Shown: positions 34,362-43,933, counted from the first letter of the stretch. The stretch is DNA of 64,000 nt from Opitutales bacterium (GCA_028280845.1 JANQKZ010000053.1:1-64000); one strand, 5' to 3'. Notes: generated by a model not told the origin, from the letters alone. Program-made: numbers and translations.

Positions 34362-35720
34362 TTATCGTCCGTGGCCAGCCATTTTCTCGACCAGAGGCAG
34401 CATTTCGCCTCGCCGGAACAAGGTGACCTGCCCCGTGCTGCTACTGACCACAATAGCGAGAGAGTCAGAGGCCATGGTAATGGCAGCGGCAGCCGCATGG
34501 CGTGCTCCTAGCCCACCCGGCAGGGTATGCTTGTAATCCGGGGTGTGGATTAGCGTGCCGGCGGACTCGAGCACGCCGTTTCCGCGAATGATAAAAGCCC
34601 CGTCAATCGAAGATAGCTCCTTCACGGTTTCATCCATAAAGGGACTCAGAATATTGCGGTCCTCTTCCCGGTACCCATAAAACGGATTTAAGACCAGAGG
34701 TTTGGTATACTGCTTCACCTGATCTGTATCTCCCAGCACAAACAGGCTACCTACTGGCGTCCCCTCACGGCCTTCCACCGACAATTCGGTGGCAATGGCC
34801 AATACCCGCTCCACAACTTCAGGATGCACGCTACTGGGCAACATTTTCGTGTCGAGGGTCATGATGGTTCGGAACTCACGCTCTACATCTACCACCACGA
34901 TGGTATCAAACTGGTTACTCTGCGGAATTCCGCCTACACAACAGAGTCGCGAATTGAAGGCAAATAGTCCTCGGGTCAGCCCGATCAGGACTGCGCTGCG
35001 CAGCTGGCTGAGTCGGTTATTGGAGTAAGATCGGACCGCCAGACTGGCATCGATAAATTTTCGAGGAGTACTGCCCTCGCCCACACTCGGAGTAATGAGA
35101 ATGGTTTTGAATCCCTTAAAGGCCCGAGCCAGTTCAATGCCTCCGGCGAAGGTATCTCCAAAGATCAGGATGGCCTGACATTTTGCACCACGGGCCACCG
35201 TCTCGGCCTCCTTCAAAATAAGCCGGTTGAACTTATTTTGCTTGGTCTGCGGAGTCACCGCATCCCCCTCAAAGACTTTGGACAATTCGCTCCGGTAATC
35301 CGATAGCAGGTGAGCCCCCTCCAGGCGATTCATCATTTGCGGGTCCTGAAAGACCCGGGCCAGGGACGCCAGAACGTTCAGATAGTTGCGGGCCGTTTCA
35401 TTCGCCAGGAGCAAAAAGATTTGGCGCACCTCTCCATATTCATTGTGCCCCTTGTGCGTCAGCCCGGTCGGGGTGCGCCCGACGGCCAGGAGATAACGTC
35501 GTCGCATCGGGATGCGTATGTGGGGAAGAGCCACTCCATTGCCCAGGTAGGTCGTCATGGTCGCCTCCCGGTCGAGAAGCTGTTTCAGGAGCTGTTTCCG
35601 GTCCACCTTGTCCTCTTCATGGAAATTGCAGACGTCCAACAATTCCTTCAAGGCCCCATGGAGGTCATTGCTTTTCAGGTCGATTACCCGGTTTTTGGCG
35701 ATGTAACTATTCAGGCGCAT
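34362..35720 (-). CDS. PTS EIIA / diadenylate cyclase (DAC) domain fusion protein
   Basis: 452 aa. Residues about 1-150 are a PTS EIIA type 2 (fructose/mannitol/Ntr) domain. It has LGNGVALPHIRIP with the phospho-acceptor His 67 and a GEVRQIFLLLANE segment. Residues about 165-330 are an unrecognised linker with alpha/beta patterns (AILIFGDTFAGGIELARAF). The C-terminal ~100 residues match the DisA_N/DAC fold that makes c-di-AMP from ATP. They show DGAFIIRGNGVLESAG (DGA near 372), then GGLGARHAAAAAIT (RH near 405) and VVSSSTGQVTLFRRGEM. The usual RHR reads RHA, and the SEETG-type acidic pair reads SSSTG, so activity must be tested. Product and signal would link sugar/nitrogen phosphotransfer to c-di-AMP. 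Confidence 0.85.
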   Translation of the reverse strand: MRLNSYIAKNRVIDLKSNDLHGALKELLDVCNFHEEDKVDRKQLLKQLLDREATMTTYLGNGVALPHIRIPMRRRYLLAVGRTPTGLTHKGHNEYGEVRQIFLLLANETARNYLNVLASLARVFQDPQMMNRLEGAHLLSDYRSELSKVFEGDAVTPQTKQNKFNRLILKEAETVARGAKCQAILIFGDTFAGGIELARAFKGFKTILITPSVGEGSTPRKFIDASLAVRSYSNNRLSQLRSAVLIGLTRGLFAFNSRLCCVGGIPQSNQFDTIVVVDVEREFRTIMTLDTKMLPSSVHPEVVERVLAIATELSVEGREGTPVGSLFVLGDTDQVKQYTKPLVLNPFYGYREEDRNILSPFMDETVKELSSIDGAFIIRGNGVLESAGTLIHTPDYKHTLPGGLGARHAAAAAITMASDSLAIVVSSSTGQVTLFRRGEMLPLVEKMAGHGR

Positions 35721-35830
35721 CTAGTGTGTAGTTGAATGCCTGATACAACCCAAATCCTTCATTGGCAAGGATTTTTAACAATTCTACCCGCTCCCGATTC
35801 CCTCACCGGGGATTCAGCCCAGGCCGCGCA

Positions 35831-36937
35831 TCATGGAAGATCGATATTGGTAATGAAATCCGGATTCCACTGACCCAGTCCCAGTGTCTCCGCATAATAG
35901 AACAAAGGCTGCTCTTGAGCGACCATATCAAACCCGTGTTCTCGCCTGGCCAGGTTGATCAATCGCAGGCCGATATAATCAAGAATGACCGGGTTTTTAC
36001 TGAGCATGATTCTTGGCTGGGTTTTGGTGTAAAGGGAGTTGAAGAGAGGCCCGCCGATAAACTGGTAGCTTTCCAGAGTCATAATGGTGAACGCCCACCC
36101 TTCATATAGTTCTGGAATGGCCGCAATCTCCGTCGCAGCCGCCGGGGCCGAAGCCCGGTTCAGGAAAAAACGCCGATTATTGCTCACGCTCCACAGGGTC
36201 GGATTGGTCAAGGCTCCACTCACTCCCAGGGCGGGATGGTCCAGCACCATGGGTAAATTAATCCAGAAATCCACTTCCAATAATAACGGAGTCGGCAGGT
36301 AGCTTTTCCGGTCTTCTGGAGTGGTGCGCTCCTCTATCTCTTCAAACGCGGGGCTCCCCCCCTCAAATATATCCCGCCGACTCTTCATCGAGCTGGAGGG
36401 CAAAGGATTGTCATAATACCAGATCGGATCATAGAATGCACCTGAATCGAGGACTAATACCGGCACTCCGTTATAGGTGTAATCCCCACTGCTGACTTTG
36501 GGCAGATACCCGGATTCCCTCAGGTTCACCGCGTTCAGGTCCGTAATGAAGACTTGAGTTCGTGTGTAGCCACGCTCCACCAACAGATCAATGACCGCAT
36601 CCACCAGGGGAAGCGGAGTGGCGATGCCCGCTCCGGAATTGGTATATACCTTCAGCCCCACTTTTCCTTTCGCCCCGGGCGCAATGGGGAAGCCCCGCTC
36701 TTTTTCAAAAGCTTCCACCAGCGTGTGGACGGCCGTCCGATATTGATCCCGGTTAAATTCATCCACCTCATAGCTCCAGACTACCGCATTCATGGGGTCC
36801 AGCATACTCATGTATCGGTTATCCACCGTGCCTCCCGGCTGCGCACCGCAAATCAGAACCCAGAAAAACAGGCCAAATCCCGCTGTCTGGATGAGCCTCA
36901 GGGCTCCGCTCCCAATCGTTCTATATGCTCGGATCAT
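35831..36937 (-). CDS. secreted DUF362-like protein
   Basis: 368 aa with a signal peptide (LIQTAGFGLFFWVLICGAQP). The stretch KGKVGLKVYTNSGAGIATPLPLVDAVIDLL, then RGYTRTQVFITDLNAVNLRESGYLP, matches the DUF362 pattern of a conserved metal- or Fe-S-associated family. It lacks a CxxCxxC ferredoxin motif. The C-terminal half (VDFWINLPMVLDHPALGVSGAL, TQPRIMLSKNPVILDYIG) completes it. Biochemical role is unknown. It diverges from the TPR lipoprotein gene (81-bp gap). Confidence 0.75.
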   Translation of the reverse strand: MIRAYRTIGSGALRLIQTAGFGLFFWVLICGAQPGGTVDNRYMSMLDPMNAVVWSYEVDEFNRDQYRTAVHTLVEAFEKERGFPIAPGAKGKVGLKVYTNSGAGIATPLPLVDAVIDLLVERGYTRTQVFITDLNAVNLRESGYLPKVSSGDYTYNGVPVLVLDSGAFYDPIWYYDNPLPSSSMKSRRDIFEGGSPAFEEIEERTTPEDRKSYLPTPLLLEVDFWINLPMVLDHPALGVSGALTNPTLWSVSNNRRFFLNRASAPAAATEIAAIPELYEGWAFTIMTLESYQFIGGPLFNSLYTKTQPRIMLSKNPVILDYIGLRLINLARREHGFDMVAQEQPLFYYAETLGLGQWNPDFITNIDLP

Positions 36938-37018
36938 ATTCTTCTACACGACACCCGCTACCCTATCCACTTGACACGATTTGTGGTGAAATCGAGATTT
37001 AAGGTTCTGTTACAATAC

Positions 37019-38551
37019 ATGATTAGCTTCAAAACAATCAAAGCACTCCTGGGGTTCCTCGCTCTGCTACTCTTTTTAGGGGGCTTCGCCGGATGCTCAA
37101 GCCCCGAAAAGCGCTTGGCTCAATCGCTTGCTGAGGCCAGAGAAGCCGTCGATTCGGGTGACGTCAACCAAGGCCTGCAAATTCTTTTGAAGCTCAATGA
37201 CGACTTTCCCGACAATCCGGAAATCCTCGAGGAAGTAGGGTTTGCCTATGCTGAAGAGCCGGACCCGTTTTCTGCTGCCATTTTTCTCCAACAGGCTGTG
37301 GACCTGGACGCCACCCGCACCTACCTCCTGAAAGCCGTGGCCGAAAACTATCAATCCGTGGGCAACGATTCAGCGGCAAAGATGGCCTACCTGCGTTATT
37401 TGGGGGATTTTGCTGAGGACGGGGAAGCCTGGTATGCGATTGCCGAGCTTCACCGGGAGGATAATGAGGTCAAACCTGCCGTCGACGCCTACTTGAAGGC
37501 TTTTGCCTTTCTTGGGATGCCTCCCACCGGCGATCAAGCTATCTTTATGGGCGACCTGTTCTACCAGCTGCGCAATATTCCCCGCGCGGAAAGCTACTAC
37601 CAGATGGCTCTGGAGGCAGATGAGCTCTCCGCCCTTCCCGCCCTCTTTGGTCTACTCCAGATCAATGTGGAGCAGGGCAACTGGCAAGTGGTCGAGCGTA
37701 TCATCGGGCGACTGGATGAGGATTTTCCGGGGGCTTTAGATGCCAGCCCGCTCGCCACGGCCCGAATGGATTATCTGGCCTGGAAAGACGCCAAAGAAGC
37801 CTTTGAAGCGGAGCAAGCCGCCAACCGGATTGCTGCCGAAGCACTGGAGCAGAGTCTAGCCGAAGGTATCGCTGCGGCTGAGGTAGACCCCGAACCGGAG
37901 CCGGTAGAGCCGGTGGAGCTCACCTCTGATACGACGACCGACCCCGCTGCCGTCGACTCACCCGCTGAGGGAAATGATTCCGTAGAGGATCCGGCTGCCT
38001 CCGGAAAGATGGCCTTACTGGATGGAGAAATTCCTCCACTGATGGAAGAGCCCGAGGTGATCGAAGATCCGGTCATTGAACTGACTCCGGATGAACGCCT
38101 CGTCGAGGAGGCCCGGGCCGCCCGACTGGCCGGGGATTACACAGAAGCAGTCCGCCTCCTGTGGCAGGCCCTCGGAATCAACCCGAGTAATGCCGCTGCC
38201 TGGTTTGAATTGTCTCAGGCGTATCTGGAAAACAATGAACCCGCCGCCTCGGAAACTGCTTCACTCGAAGCGATGCGCCTCAGCCCGAACAATCCGCAAT
38301 ACGCCCTGCATCATGTCGATGTCATTCGAGAAAGCCGCTCGCCGACCATCGTCATGCGCGAATTGCGCCGAGCTATCGATCGGTTTCCGGACAATCCGGA
38401 GATTACTTACGAAATGGCCAAGGCTTTCGAAGAGTTAGTCGACGACCCCCGTAATGCCATCTACCTCTATCGCGAATTTCTCGAGATCGCTCCAGCTCAT
38501 CCCCTCGTTCCTGAGGTAGAGGCCAGTTTGCGGCGATTGGGAGCTCAATAA
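37019..38551 (+). CDS. TPR-repeat lipoprotein
   Basis: 510 aa from ATG 37019, giving the lipoprotein signal IKALLGFLALLLFLGGFAGC with Cys after a good lipobox. Two groups of TPR repeats flank an acidic, Pro/Glu-rich linker (about residues 285-355, EPEPVEPVELTSDTTTDP). The first group starts ALQ-like at LQILLKLNDDFPDNPEILEE; the second includes ARLAGDYTEAVRLLWQALG and IYLYREFLEIAPAHPL. It is probably a periplasmic scaffold. The longer frame from 36554 is antisense to the DUF362-like gene and is rejected. dnaG starts 13 nt downstream, so it leads the dnaG-rpoD transcript. Confidence 0.85.
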   Translation: MISFKTIKALLGFLALLLFLGGFAGCSSPEKRLAQSLAEAREAVDSGDVNQGLQILLKLNDDFPDNPEILEEVGFAYAEEPDPFSAAIFLQQAVDLDATRTYLLKAVAENYQSVGNDSAAKMAYLRYLGDFAEDGEAWYAIAELHREDNEVKPAVDAYLKAFAFLGMPPTGDQAIFMGDLFYQLRNIPRAESYYQMALEADELSALPALFGLLQINVEQGNWQVVERIIGRLDEDFPGALDASPLATARMDYLAWKDAKEAFEAEQAANRIAAEALEQSLAEGIAAAEVDPEPEPVEPVELTSDTTTDPAAVDSPAEGNDSVEDPAASGKMALLDGEIPPLMEEPEVIEDPVIELTPDERLVEEARAARLAGDYTEAVRLLWQALGINPSNAAAWFELSQAYLENNEPAASETASLEAMRLSPNNPQYALHHVDVIRESRSPTIVMRELRRAIDRFPDNPEITYEMAKAFEELVDDPRNAIYLYREFLEIAPAHPLVPEVEASLRRLGAQ

Positions 38552-38564
38552 GGTTGCTCCGTTT

Positions 38565-40442
38565 ATGCCGATCATTTCTCGCCAAACTATCGAAGATATC
38601 AGGGCCCGCGTAAACATCCACGATGTGGTGGCCCCCTATGTCCAGCTTCGCCGGGTTGGCTCCAGCTATCGGGGGTTAAGCCCCTTTAATCCTGAGAAAA
38701 CCCCCTCTTTTTATGTGCACCCCGACCGCGGCTTTTTCAAATGTTTCAGCTCGGGTGAAGGCGGTGATGTTTTTAAGTTTATTCAGAGGGTCGAAAATCT
38801 GAACTTTCAGGAAGCTGTCGAGCGTATCGCGGAAAGTTTTAATATTCAGATTGAGTATGAGAAAGGAGGCGCTCCCGGCCCACCCCGTTCACTGAAAAAC
38901 GAAATTCTTGCTATCCACGAGGACGCTACGGCCTTTTATGCCGATCAATTTTGGGCCGCCTCGGAATTGGGTCAGGAAATCCGGAATTACTGGGTGGATA
39001 ACCGGAAATTTGACCTCGAGATTGCCAAATCGTACCGGATAGGGCTCGCCCCTCCGGATCCGAAGACCCTGGTCAATTTCTTCCGAAATAAGCCGTATTC
39101 GATGGAGGCGTTTCAGGCCTGCGGCTTGTTCTATCTAAAAGAAACCCAAACCTCCCTGGATTATGCACGACCCCGGTTCCGTGGACGGCTGATGATCCCA
39201 ATCAAGGATATCCAGGGACGTGTGATTGCCTTCACCGCCCGGCAATTGAGCATGACACCGCAGGACGACTCCACACGGGATGCCAAGTATATCAATTCGC
39301 CCGAAACCCCCATCTTTCACAAAGGGGACGTCTTGTTTGGCTTGGAACATGCGCGTAAGCATGTCGAGGCCGAGGGCGCTTTCCTCATGGTGGAAGGCCA
39401 ACTCGACGCCATTCGCTGTTTCTCCTCCGGCCTCCACACTGCTGTAGCTCCCCAGGGAACGGGCATCACCGAAATGCAGCTGGCCAAACTGAAGCGCTAC
39501 ACGGATTTACTCTACATTGTCCTCGATGGGGACCAGGCCGGGCAAAAGGCCGCCCTCCGCGCCCTTCCCCTTACCCTGGCTGCCGGTTTGGATACCCGCT
39601 TCATTCCGCTTGGGCAGGGTCAGGACCCCGATAATCTTCTGGCCGAGCAGGATGGTTCAACCCTTTGGCAACGCTGGAAATCGGAAGCCATTTCCGGTAT
39701 GTGTTTTGCCGTTCGCAGCCTTTCCGGAGGCCCGACGCGAAACCTGTCTCCGGGGAAGAAAACCGCCATTCTGGAACAACTCTACGGTATCATTGCCCAG
39801 GCGGACTCGGCCGTAATTCGGGAAGATTATCTCTTGGAAGCCGCCCATGAGCTCCATGTTGACCTCTCTGCCGTGAAGCGGGATTATTATTCCTTTCTGG
39901 AACGTAAAAAACGATTTCCCACACCAGCTTCTCGGCTATCGGCGGAAGGGGGCATGGACTCCGCCGCCGCTTCATCGCCCGGGCCGTCAAAAGGCGTATT
40001 GACAAGCGCGGAGGAAGCCATATTATTCCTCCTTTTCCATTACGAGCAGTACGGTAAATTAATCTCACAGTATGTTGATCCTCAATGGATTAACGAGCAA
40101 ACAACGGCCGGATCACTGCTGCACAAGACGCTAGCTGAATTTGAACATGATGCGTGGAGGGGTACCAGCAACCTGGACTCCCTTCTCGAATCCGACGCCG
40201 AATCTAATTTGATAACTGACTTATTAATCAGGGAGCAGCCTGGTGAAGACTTCGATCCGCACCCTCATTTCGAGGCCGCCCGCCGGAGGCTTTTTGATAA
40301 ATTTTTCGATAAACAACGACAACAAATAGACGAAGAAATAGCCAATCTCCCTCCGGATTCTGAAGAAACAGCCGATCGAATGAAGCAACGCGTTGAACTC
40401 AGGCGTCTAAAGTCCAAGTTTCCTCCACTTCCCAAGCCCTAA
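38565..40442 (+). CDS. dnaG: DNA primase lacking most zinc ligands
   Basis: Makes RNA primers at the replication fork. 625 aa, normal length. The N-terminal CHC2-type domain keeps its framework (GLSPFNPEKTPSFYVHPDRG, KCFSSGEGGDVFKFIQ). Of the four usual ligands Cys-x2-His and Cys-x2-Cys, however, only Cys 60 remains; the others are Ser 39, Asn 42 and Ser 63. The catalytic TOPRIM part is intact: VEGQLDA near residue 280, with LDGDQAG holding the metal-binding acids. A C-terminal DnaB-interaction region follows. It is in the classical macromolecular-synthesis order with rpoD 33 bp downstream. Confidence 0.95.
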   Translation: MPIISRQTIEDIRARVNIHDVVAPYVQLRRVGSSYRGLSPFNPEKTPSFYVHPDRGFFKCFSSGEGGDVFKFIQRVENLNFQEAVERIAESFNIQIEYEKGGAPGPPRSLKNEILAIHEDATAFYADQFWAASELGQEIRNYWVDNRKFDLEIAKSYRIGLAPPDPKTLVNFFRNKPYSMEAFQACGLFYLKETQTSLDYARPRFRGRLMIPIKDIQGRVIAFTARQLSMTPQDDSTRDAKYINSPETPIFHKGDVLFGLEHARKHVEAEGAFLMVEGQLDAIRCFSSGLHTAVAPQGTGITEMQLAKLKRYTDLLYIVLDGDQAGQKAALRALPLTLAAGLDTRFIPLGQGQDPDNLLAEQDGSTLWQRWKSEAISGMCFAVRSLSGGPTRNLSPGKKTAILEQLYGIIAQADSAVIREDYLLEAAHELHVDLSAVKRDYYSFLERKKRFPTPASRLSAEGGMDSAAASSPGPSKGVLTSAEEAILFLLFHYEQYGKLISQYVDPQWINEQTTAGSLLHKTLAEFEHDAWRGTSNLDSLLESDAESNLITDLLIREQPGEDFDPHPHFEAARRRLFDKFFDKQRQQIDEEIANLPPDSEETADRMKQRVELRRLKSKFPPLPKP

Positions 40443-40475
40443 GGCTTCCAAACCATTTGATTCTAATCCACCGTA

Positions 40476-42524
40476 ATGCCCGCCAAGAAAAAAACCACTC
40501 GGACCCCCCAGGCAGCCGCCAAGAAAAAGGCAGTTAAGAAGGTCAAAGCCGCTCCCAAAAAAGTGGCCGCCAAGAAGAAAAAAGCTCCGGCAAAAAAAGC
40601 CGCCGTGAAAAAGGCCCCGGCCAAGAAGACTAAGGCCCCCGCCAAGAAAAAGGCAGCCCCAAAGAAGAAAACCCCCACGAAAAAGGCAGCCCCGAAAAAG
40701 AAGGCGGCTCCTAAGAAAAAGGCTCCCGCCAAAAAGAAAACCAAGGCTTCGGCTGAATCTGATCCTAAGAGCGCAAGCCGAAGAAAAGAATCCAAGAGCG
40801 CGGCGGTCCCGCCTCCTCCGGCCAAGAAAAAGTCGCGGTCAGTCGCGGCACGCACTCAGGCCAAACTCAACGAGAAGATCCGGCAACTCATTCGCCTTTC
40901 CAAAGAACAGGGTTACCTCACCTATAAGGATATCAATAAATCGCTCCCCGAGAGCGTGAACAATCCCGAGGAGATCGAAAACGTCATCTCCATCCTGGAA
41001 AATCTGGAGGTCGATATCCTCGATTCCCAGGAGGTGGAAACCTACAAGGCCCGCCTCGAAGAAAGCGAGGAAAAGGAAGTCCGCACCTCCCAGATGGATA
41101 TCCTCGACGATCCGGTTCGCATGTATCTAAAGCAGATGGGCCAGGTTCCACTGCTCACCCGTGAGGAAGAAGTTGCCATCTCTAAACGCATTGAAAACGC
41201 AGAACAACGGGCCACCAATCACCTGTTCTCTGTCGCGTTGACCAATGCTTACCAGATTGATTTGGTGAAAAAGCTGCTCAATCGCCAGGAGCGCTTTGAC
41301 CGTATCGTCCTCGATAAGAAGATCGAAAGCCGGGAAAACTATTTCAAAGTGCTTCCAAAGTATATTGAGCAGGCGGAAGATGTCGAAGCGCGCCTCAATA
41401 AGACCTGGGACGATATCCAAAACGCAAGCAACGAAACGAACCGCAAGCGCGCCGTTACCCGCTACAAAAAGTACGAGGCAAAACTGAAGCCGATCTTTAG
41501 AAAGTTCTGCCTGAAGCTCAAAATTTTTGAAGAGTGGCTGGCCAACCTCGATCCCATTATTCGGGAAATCCATCGGCATGCCGAAAACCTTGAGCTGGCC
41601 GAAAAAGCCACCGCTCGCCGTCATCGCAACATCGACACCAAGGCGATCCAGGCCCGGCTTAAGGTGTTTGAAAACCAGTTCCATATGGATCCGCTCGAGA
41701 TGCTGGAACTCCTGCGTGAAGTCCGTAAAGCCATGCGCGAGGCGCATCGTGCCAAAACGGACATGGTGGAAGCAAACCTGCGCCTGGTGATCTCGATCGC
41801 AAAGAAATACACCAACCGCGGCCTCTCCTTCCTCGACCTGATCCAGGAAGGGAATATGGGGCTCATGAAGGCAGTGGAGAAATTCGAGTATCGCCGTGGT
41901 TATAAGTTTTCGACCTACGCAACCTGGTGGATTCGCCAGGCCATTACCCGGTCTATTGCGGACCAGGCCCGGACCATCCGGATTCCCGTCCACATGATCG
42001 AAACCCTCAACAAGGTCATGCAGGTGCAAAAACAACTGCTGCAGGAACTGGGTCATGAACCTACCGCAGAGGAAGTGGCCGAAGAAATGCAGCTTCCGGT
42101 CGAACGGGTCCAGCAGATCATGAAGATGGCCCAGCAACCCATTTCCCTGCAGAGCCCGGTTGGAGACAGTGATGACACAAACTTCGGTGATTTTATTGAG
42201 GATAAGGGTGCAGAAAACCCCTATGATCAGACAGCCTACTCCCTCCTCCGGGAGAAGATTGTCGACGTCCTCGACTCCCTGACTGACCGCGAGCGGCGTG
42301 TGTTGTCTCTTCGCTTTGGCCTGCAAGACGGTTACAGCCGTACCTTGGAAGAGGTCGGCCGGCAGTTTAAGGTCACCCGGGAGCGCATCCGCCAGATTGA
42401 AGCCAAGGCACTCCGCAAGATGCGACATCCCACCCGAATCCGCCAGCTTCACGGATTTTTCGAGGGAGATGTCCCGTCGCCCCAGGATGCCAGTGTGGAA
42501 ATGTTCCGTCGAAACGAAGGTTAA
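40476..42524 (+). CDS. rpoD: primary sigma factor sigma-70 with lysine-rich N-terminal tail
   Basis: 682 aa. Residues 1-~125 are a histone-H1-like tail: 40 of the first 90 residues are Lys, mostly as KKK with A/P/T between. Region 1.1 follows (about 130-200, [20 protein letters not shown]), then 1.2 near 210 ([20 protein letters not shown]). A non-conserved helical region comes next, then region 2 near 429 ([37 protein letters not shown]), region 3, and region 4 near 601 ([34 protein letters not shown]). It recognises -10/-35 promoters for housekeeping genes. The tail is in frame and there is no better internal start, so I include it in the protein. Confidence 0.95.
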   Translation: MPAKKKTTRTPQAAAKKKAVKKVKAAPKKVAAKKKKAPAKKAAVKKAPAKKTKAPAKKKAAPKKKTPTKKAAPKKKAAPKKKAPAKKKTKASAESDPKSASRRKESKSAAVPPPPAKKKSRSVAARTQAKLNEKIRQLIRLSKEQGYLTYKDINKSLPESVNNPEEIENVISILENLEVDILDSQEVETYKARLEESEEKEVRTSQMDILDDPVRMYLKQMGQVPLLTREEEVAISKRIENAEQRATNHLFSVALTNAYQIDLVKKLLNRQERFDRIVLDKKIESRENYFKVLPKYIEQAEDVEARLNKTWDDIQNASNETNRKRAVTRYKKYEAKLKPIFRKFCLKLKIFEEWLANLDPIIREIHRHAENLELAEKATARRHRNIDTKAIQARLKVFENQFHMDPLEMLELLREVRKAMREAHRAKTDMVEANLRLVISIAKKYTNRGLSFLDLIQEGNMGLMKAVEKFEYRRGYKFSTYATWWIRQAITRSIADQARTIRIPVHMIETLNKVMQVQKQLLQELGHEPTAEEVAEEMQLPVERVQQIMKMAQQPISLQSPVGDSDDTNFGDFIEDKGAENPYDQTAYSLLREKIVDVLDSLTDRERRVLSLRFGLQDGYSRTLEEVGRQFKVTRERIRQIEAKALRKMRHPTRIRQLHGFFEGDVPSPQDASVEMFRRNEG

Positions 42525-42549
42525 TCCCGCTTGTACTTCCTCTTTCAGG

Positions 42550-42990
42550 ATGCCCCGGAATCCCTTTCAGTTGGTCTCCTGGCTCCTGCCCATACTGCTC
42601 CTGGTTGCGTTCGGCGGATGTGGAACCACCCCGCCGTTGGAATCCGCCACGCTCGGGCAATCTGCCGCCATGAATCCCTTGGGGGTGGAAATTAGCCCGG
42701 CGCAGATGGTCGGCACCCTGGTCCGGATAGACTCGGCAAACCAGATTGCGGTATTGGAAGCATCGGCGGCCCGTCCTCCAGGCCTGGAGACAAGCTGGCT
42801 CTTCGTCAGCTTGTCGTCGGAAGGAACAGCTAGCGGGGTGCTCCAGGCCGCCAATGTGCGGTATGGAGACCTCAGAGGGTTATTCATTATTGGGGGAAAC
42901 CCTCAGCCCGGTCATCGTGTCATTATTCCACATGGCCCGGCATTCGACCAAATTCTGGAGCCATACCGCCGGGATCAGTCCTCACAATAA
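42550..42990 (+). CDS. small putative lipoprotein
   Basis: 146 aa from ATG 42550. It has a lipoprotein signal LVSWLLPILLLVAFGGC with the lipobox FGGC. The mature part is small and soluble with a beta pattern (VGTLVRIDSANQIAVLEASA, GVLQAANVRYGDLRGLFIIG) and no recognised family. It resembles other short verrucomicrobial lipoproteins that may bind a ligand or an envelope partner. It starts 26 nt after rpoD, so it is likely co-transcribed. Confidence 0.7.
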   Translation: MPRNPFQLVSWLLPILLLVAFGGCGTTPPLESATLGQSAAMNPLGVEISPAQMVGTLVRIDSANQIAVLEASAARPPGLETSWLFVSLSSEGTASGVLQAANVRYGDLRGLFIIGGNPQPGHRVIIPHGPAFDQILEPYRRDQSSQ

Positions 42991-43023
42991 TTGTAATTTT
43001 CGTATTTCCAAACCGCCTTCTTT

Positions 43024-43032
43024 TGCTATTAT
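43024..43032 (+). promoter_or_regulatory. candidate extended -10 promoter of tatA
   Basis: TGCTATTAT matches an extended -10 (TGn plus TATTAT). It would place the transcription start about 17 nt before ATG 43056. No good -35 is seen at the usual distance, in keeping with an extended -10 element. Confidence 0.35.
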
Positions 43033-43055
43033 AACCCTTTAAATCCTTAATTATC

Positions 43056-43358
43056 ATGGTTTTTCTGACTTCCCCATTTCTTGGTATTTTTCAGCAGATC
43101 GGCATGCCTGAGTTGCTGATCATCGGTTTTATTGTCCTCCTCCTCTTTGGGGCTAAACGCCTCCCTGAACTCTTCCGCTCCATGGGCCGCTCCCTCGGTG
43201 AGTTTAAAAAAGCAACCCGCGAGATTGAAGACGAAGTTAAATCCGCCATGGATATGGAAGAAGATTACTCCCGACCCAAGCCCAAGACGCCGGCGAAGAC
43301 CACACCGGTCACTCCGGCGGCCCCCCAGGGAGAATCCCAAGTCCCCAACAACAACTAA
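43056..43358 (+). CDS. tatA: Sec-independent (Tat) translocase TatA/E-type subunit
   Basis: Forms the pore-like oligomer that exports folded proteins via Tat. 100 aa: a short N-terminus, a membrane segment GMPELLIIGFIVLLLFGAKR containing the FGxxxLPEL hallmark, then an amphipathic helix (FRSMGRSLGEFKKATREIEDE) and a Pro/Thr-rich tail. Whether it is TatA or TatB cannot be told from this segment alone; the plain LPELFRSMG favours TatA. The gene is followed by a good terminator. Confidence 0.9.
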   Translation: MVFLTSPFLGIFQQIGMPELLIIGFIVLLLFGAKRLPELFRSMGRSLGEFKKATREIEDEVKSAMDMEEDYSRPKPKTPAKTTPVTPAAPQGESQVPNNN

Positions 43359-43386
43359 GACCTTCTTCCCATCCCCAACCCCTTTC

Positions 43387-43419
43387 AACCCCTGAGAGCC
43401 CAGTGCTCCAGGGGTTTTT
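43387..43419 (+). terminator. rho-independent terminator downstream of tatA
   Basis: The stem AACCCCTG / CAGGGGTT is extended inside by GAGC / GCTC and is followed by five T. It ends the TPR-lipoprotein to tatA cluster. Confidence 0.85.
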
Positions 43420-43528
43420 ATATATCCCCATCTCTATCTCCATCGCTACCAGCCTATTCATTCACCCGACATCGCTCACCCAGCCAGTTTTCAAATTCAG
43501 ATCTCCGACCTCCAACTTGCTCTCCCAG

Positions 43529-43933
43529 CTACCCACCACGCTGGACCGGCCGAAACCCCATATCTGTCAACACAGCTTTCACCTGCTCCATTTGCTCCCC
43601 CTGAATTTCAATAGTGTCCCCCTTCACACTGCCCCCGGTCGACGTCGCTTTTTGCAGATGTTTCAAAATGGGCTTGAGCTGGCTGCTGACATGGCCCCGA
43701 GGGAAATCGTAGACTACACAGACCGACTTACCGCCGCGCCCTTTTGTTTCACGTCGCAGGGAGACCGTGCCCTTGAATTTGGGTTTCCCGGATTTCGCAG
43801 GGGAAACGGGATGGGGAGCCGCTGTATTCGAAGGCAACTCGCCTGACTCACCCAACACATTGGCAAACGGATTCTCTGCCAATGGCTCAGATGCAGATCC
43901 ATCTGTGGAAATTTTGCGCCGCTTTTTACTCAC
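43529..43933 (-). CDS. yciH: YciH/SUI1 family translation-factor-like protein
   Basis: 134 aa. About 60 residues of low-complexity N-terminus are followed by a SUI1/eIF1 domain: GRGGKSVCVVYDF, then LKPILKHLQKATSTGGSVKG and IEIQGEQMEQVKAVLTDMGF. Bacterial YciH can act at translation initiation like eIF1 (known for E. coli YciH; general role debated). Its start overlaps the preceding small gene by 8 nt, so the two are coupled. Convergent with tatA. Confidence 0.9.
   Translation of the reverse strand: MSKKRRKISTDGSASEPLAENPFANVLGESGELPSNTAAPHPVSPAKSGKPKFKGTVSLRRETKGRGGKSVCVVYDFPRGHVSSQLKPILKHLQKATSTGGSVKGDTIEIQGEQMEQVKAVLTDMGFRPVQRGG

Noticed and set aside
36971-36998. TTGACA box upstream of the TPR lipoprotein gene
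   Set aside because: No acceptable -10 at 16-18 nt spacing, so I do not call a promoter.
36554-37018. N-terminal extension of the TPR lipoprotein frame
   Set aside because: It is antisense to the DUF362-like gene, and a proper lipoprotein signal begins at ATG 37019.
40480-40830. Repetitive AAG/AAA-rich DNA, considered as a CRISPR or tandem repeat
   Set aside because: It is in-frame lysine-rich coding sequence with irregular unit length; no spacer-repeat structure exists there or elsewhere in the window.
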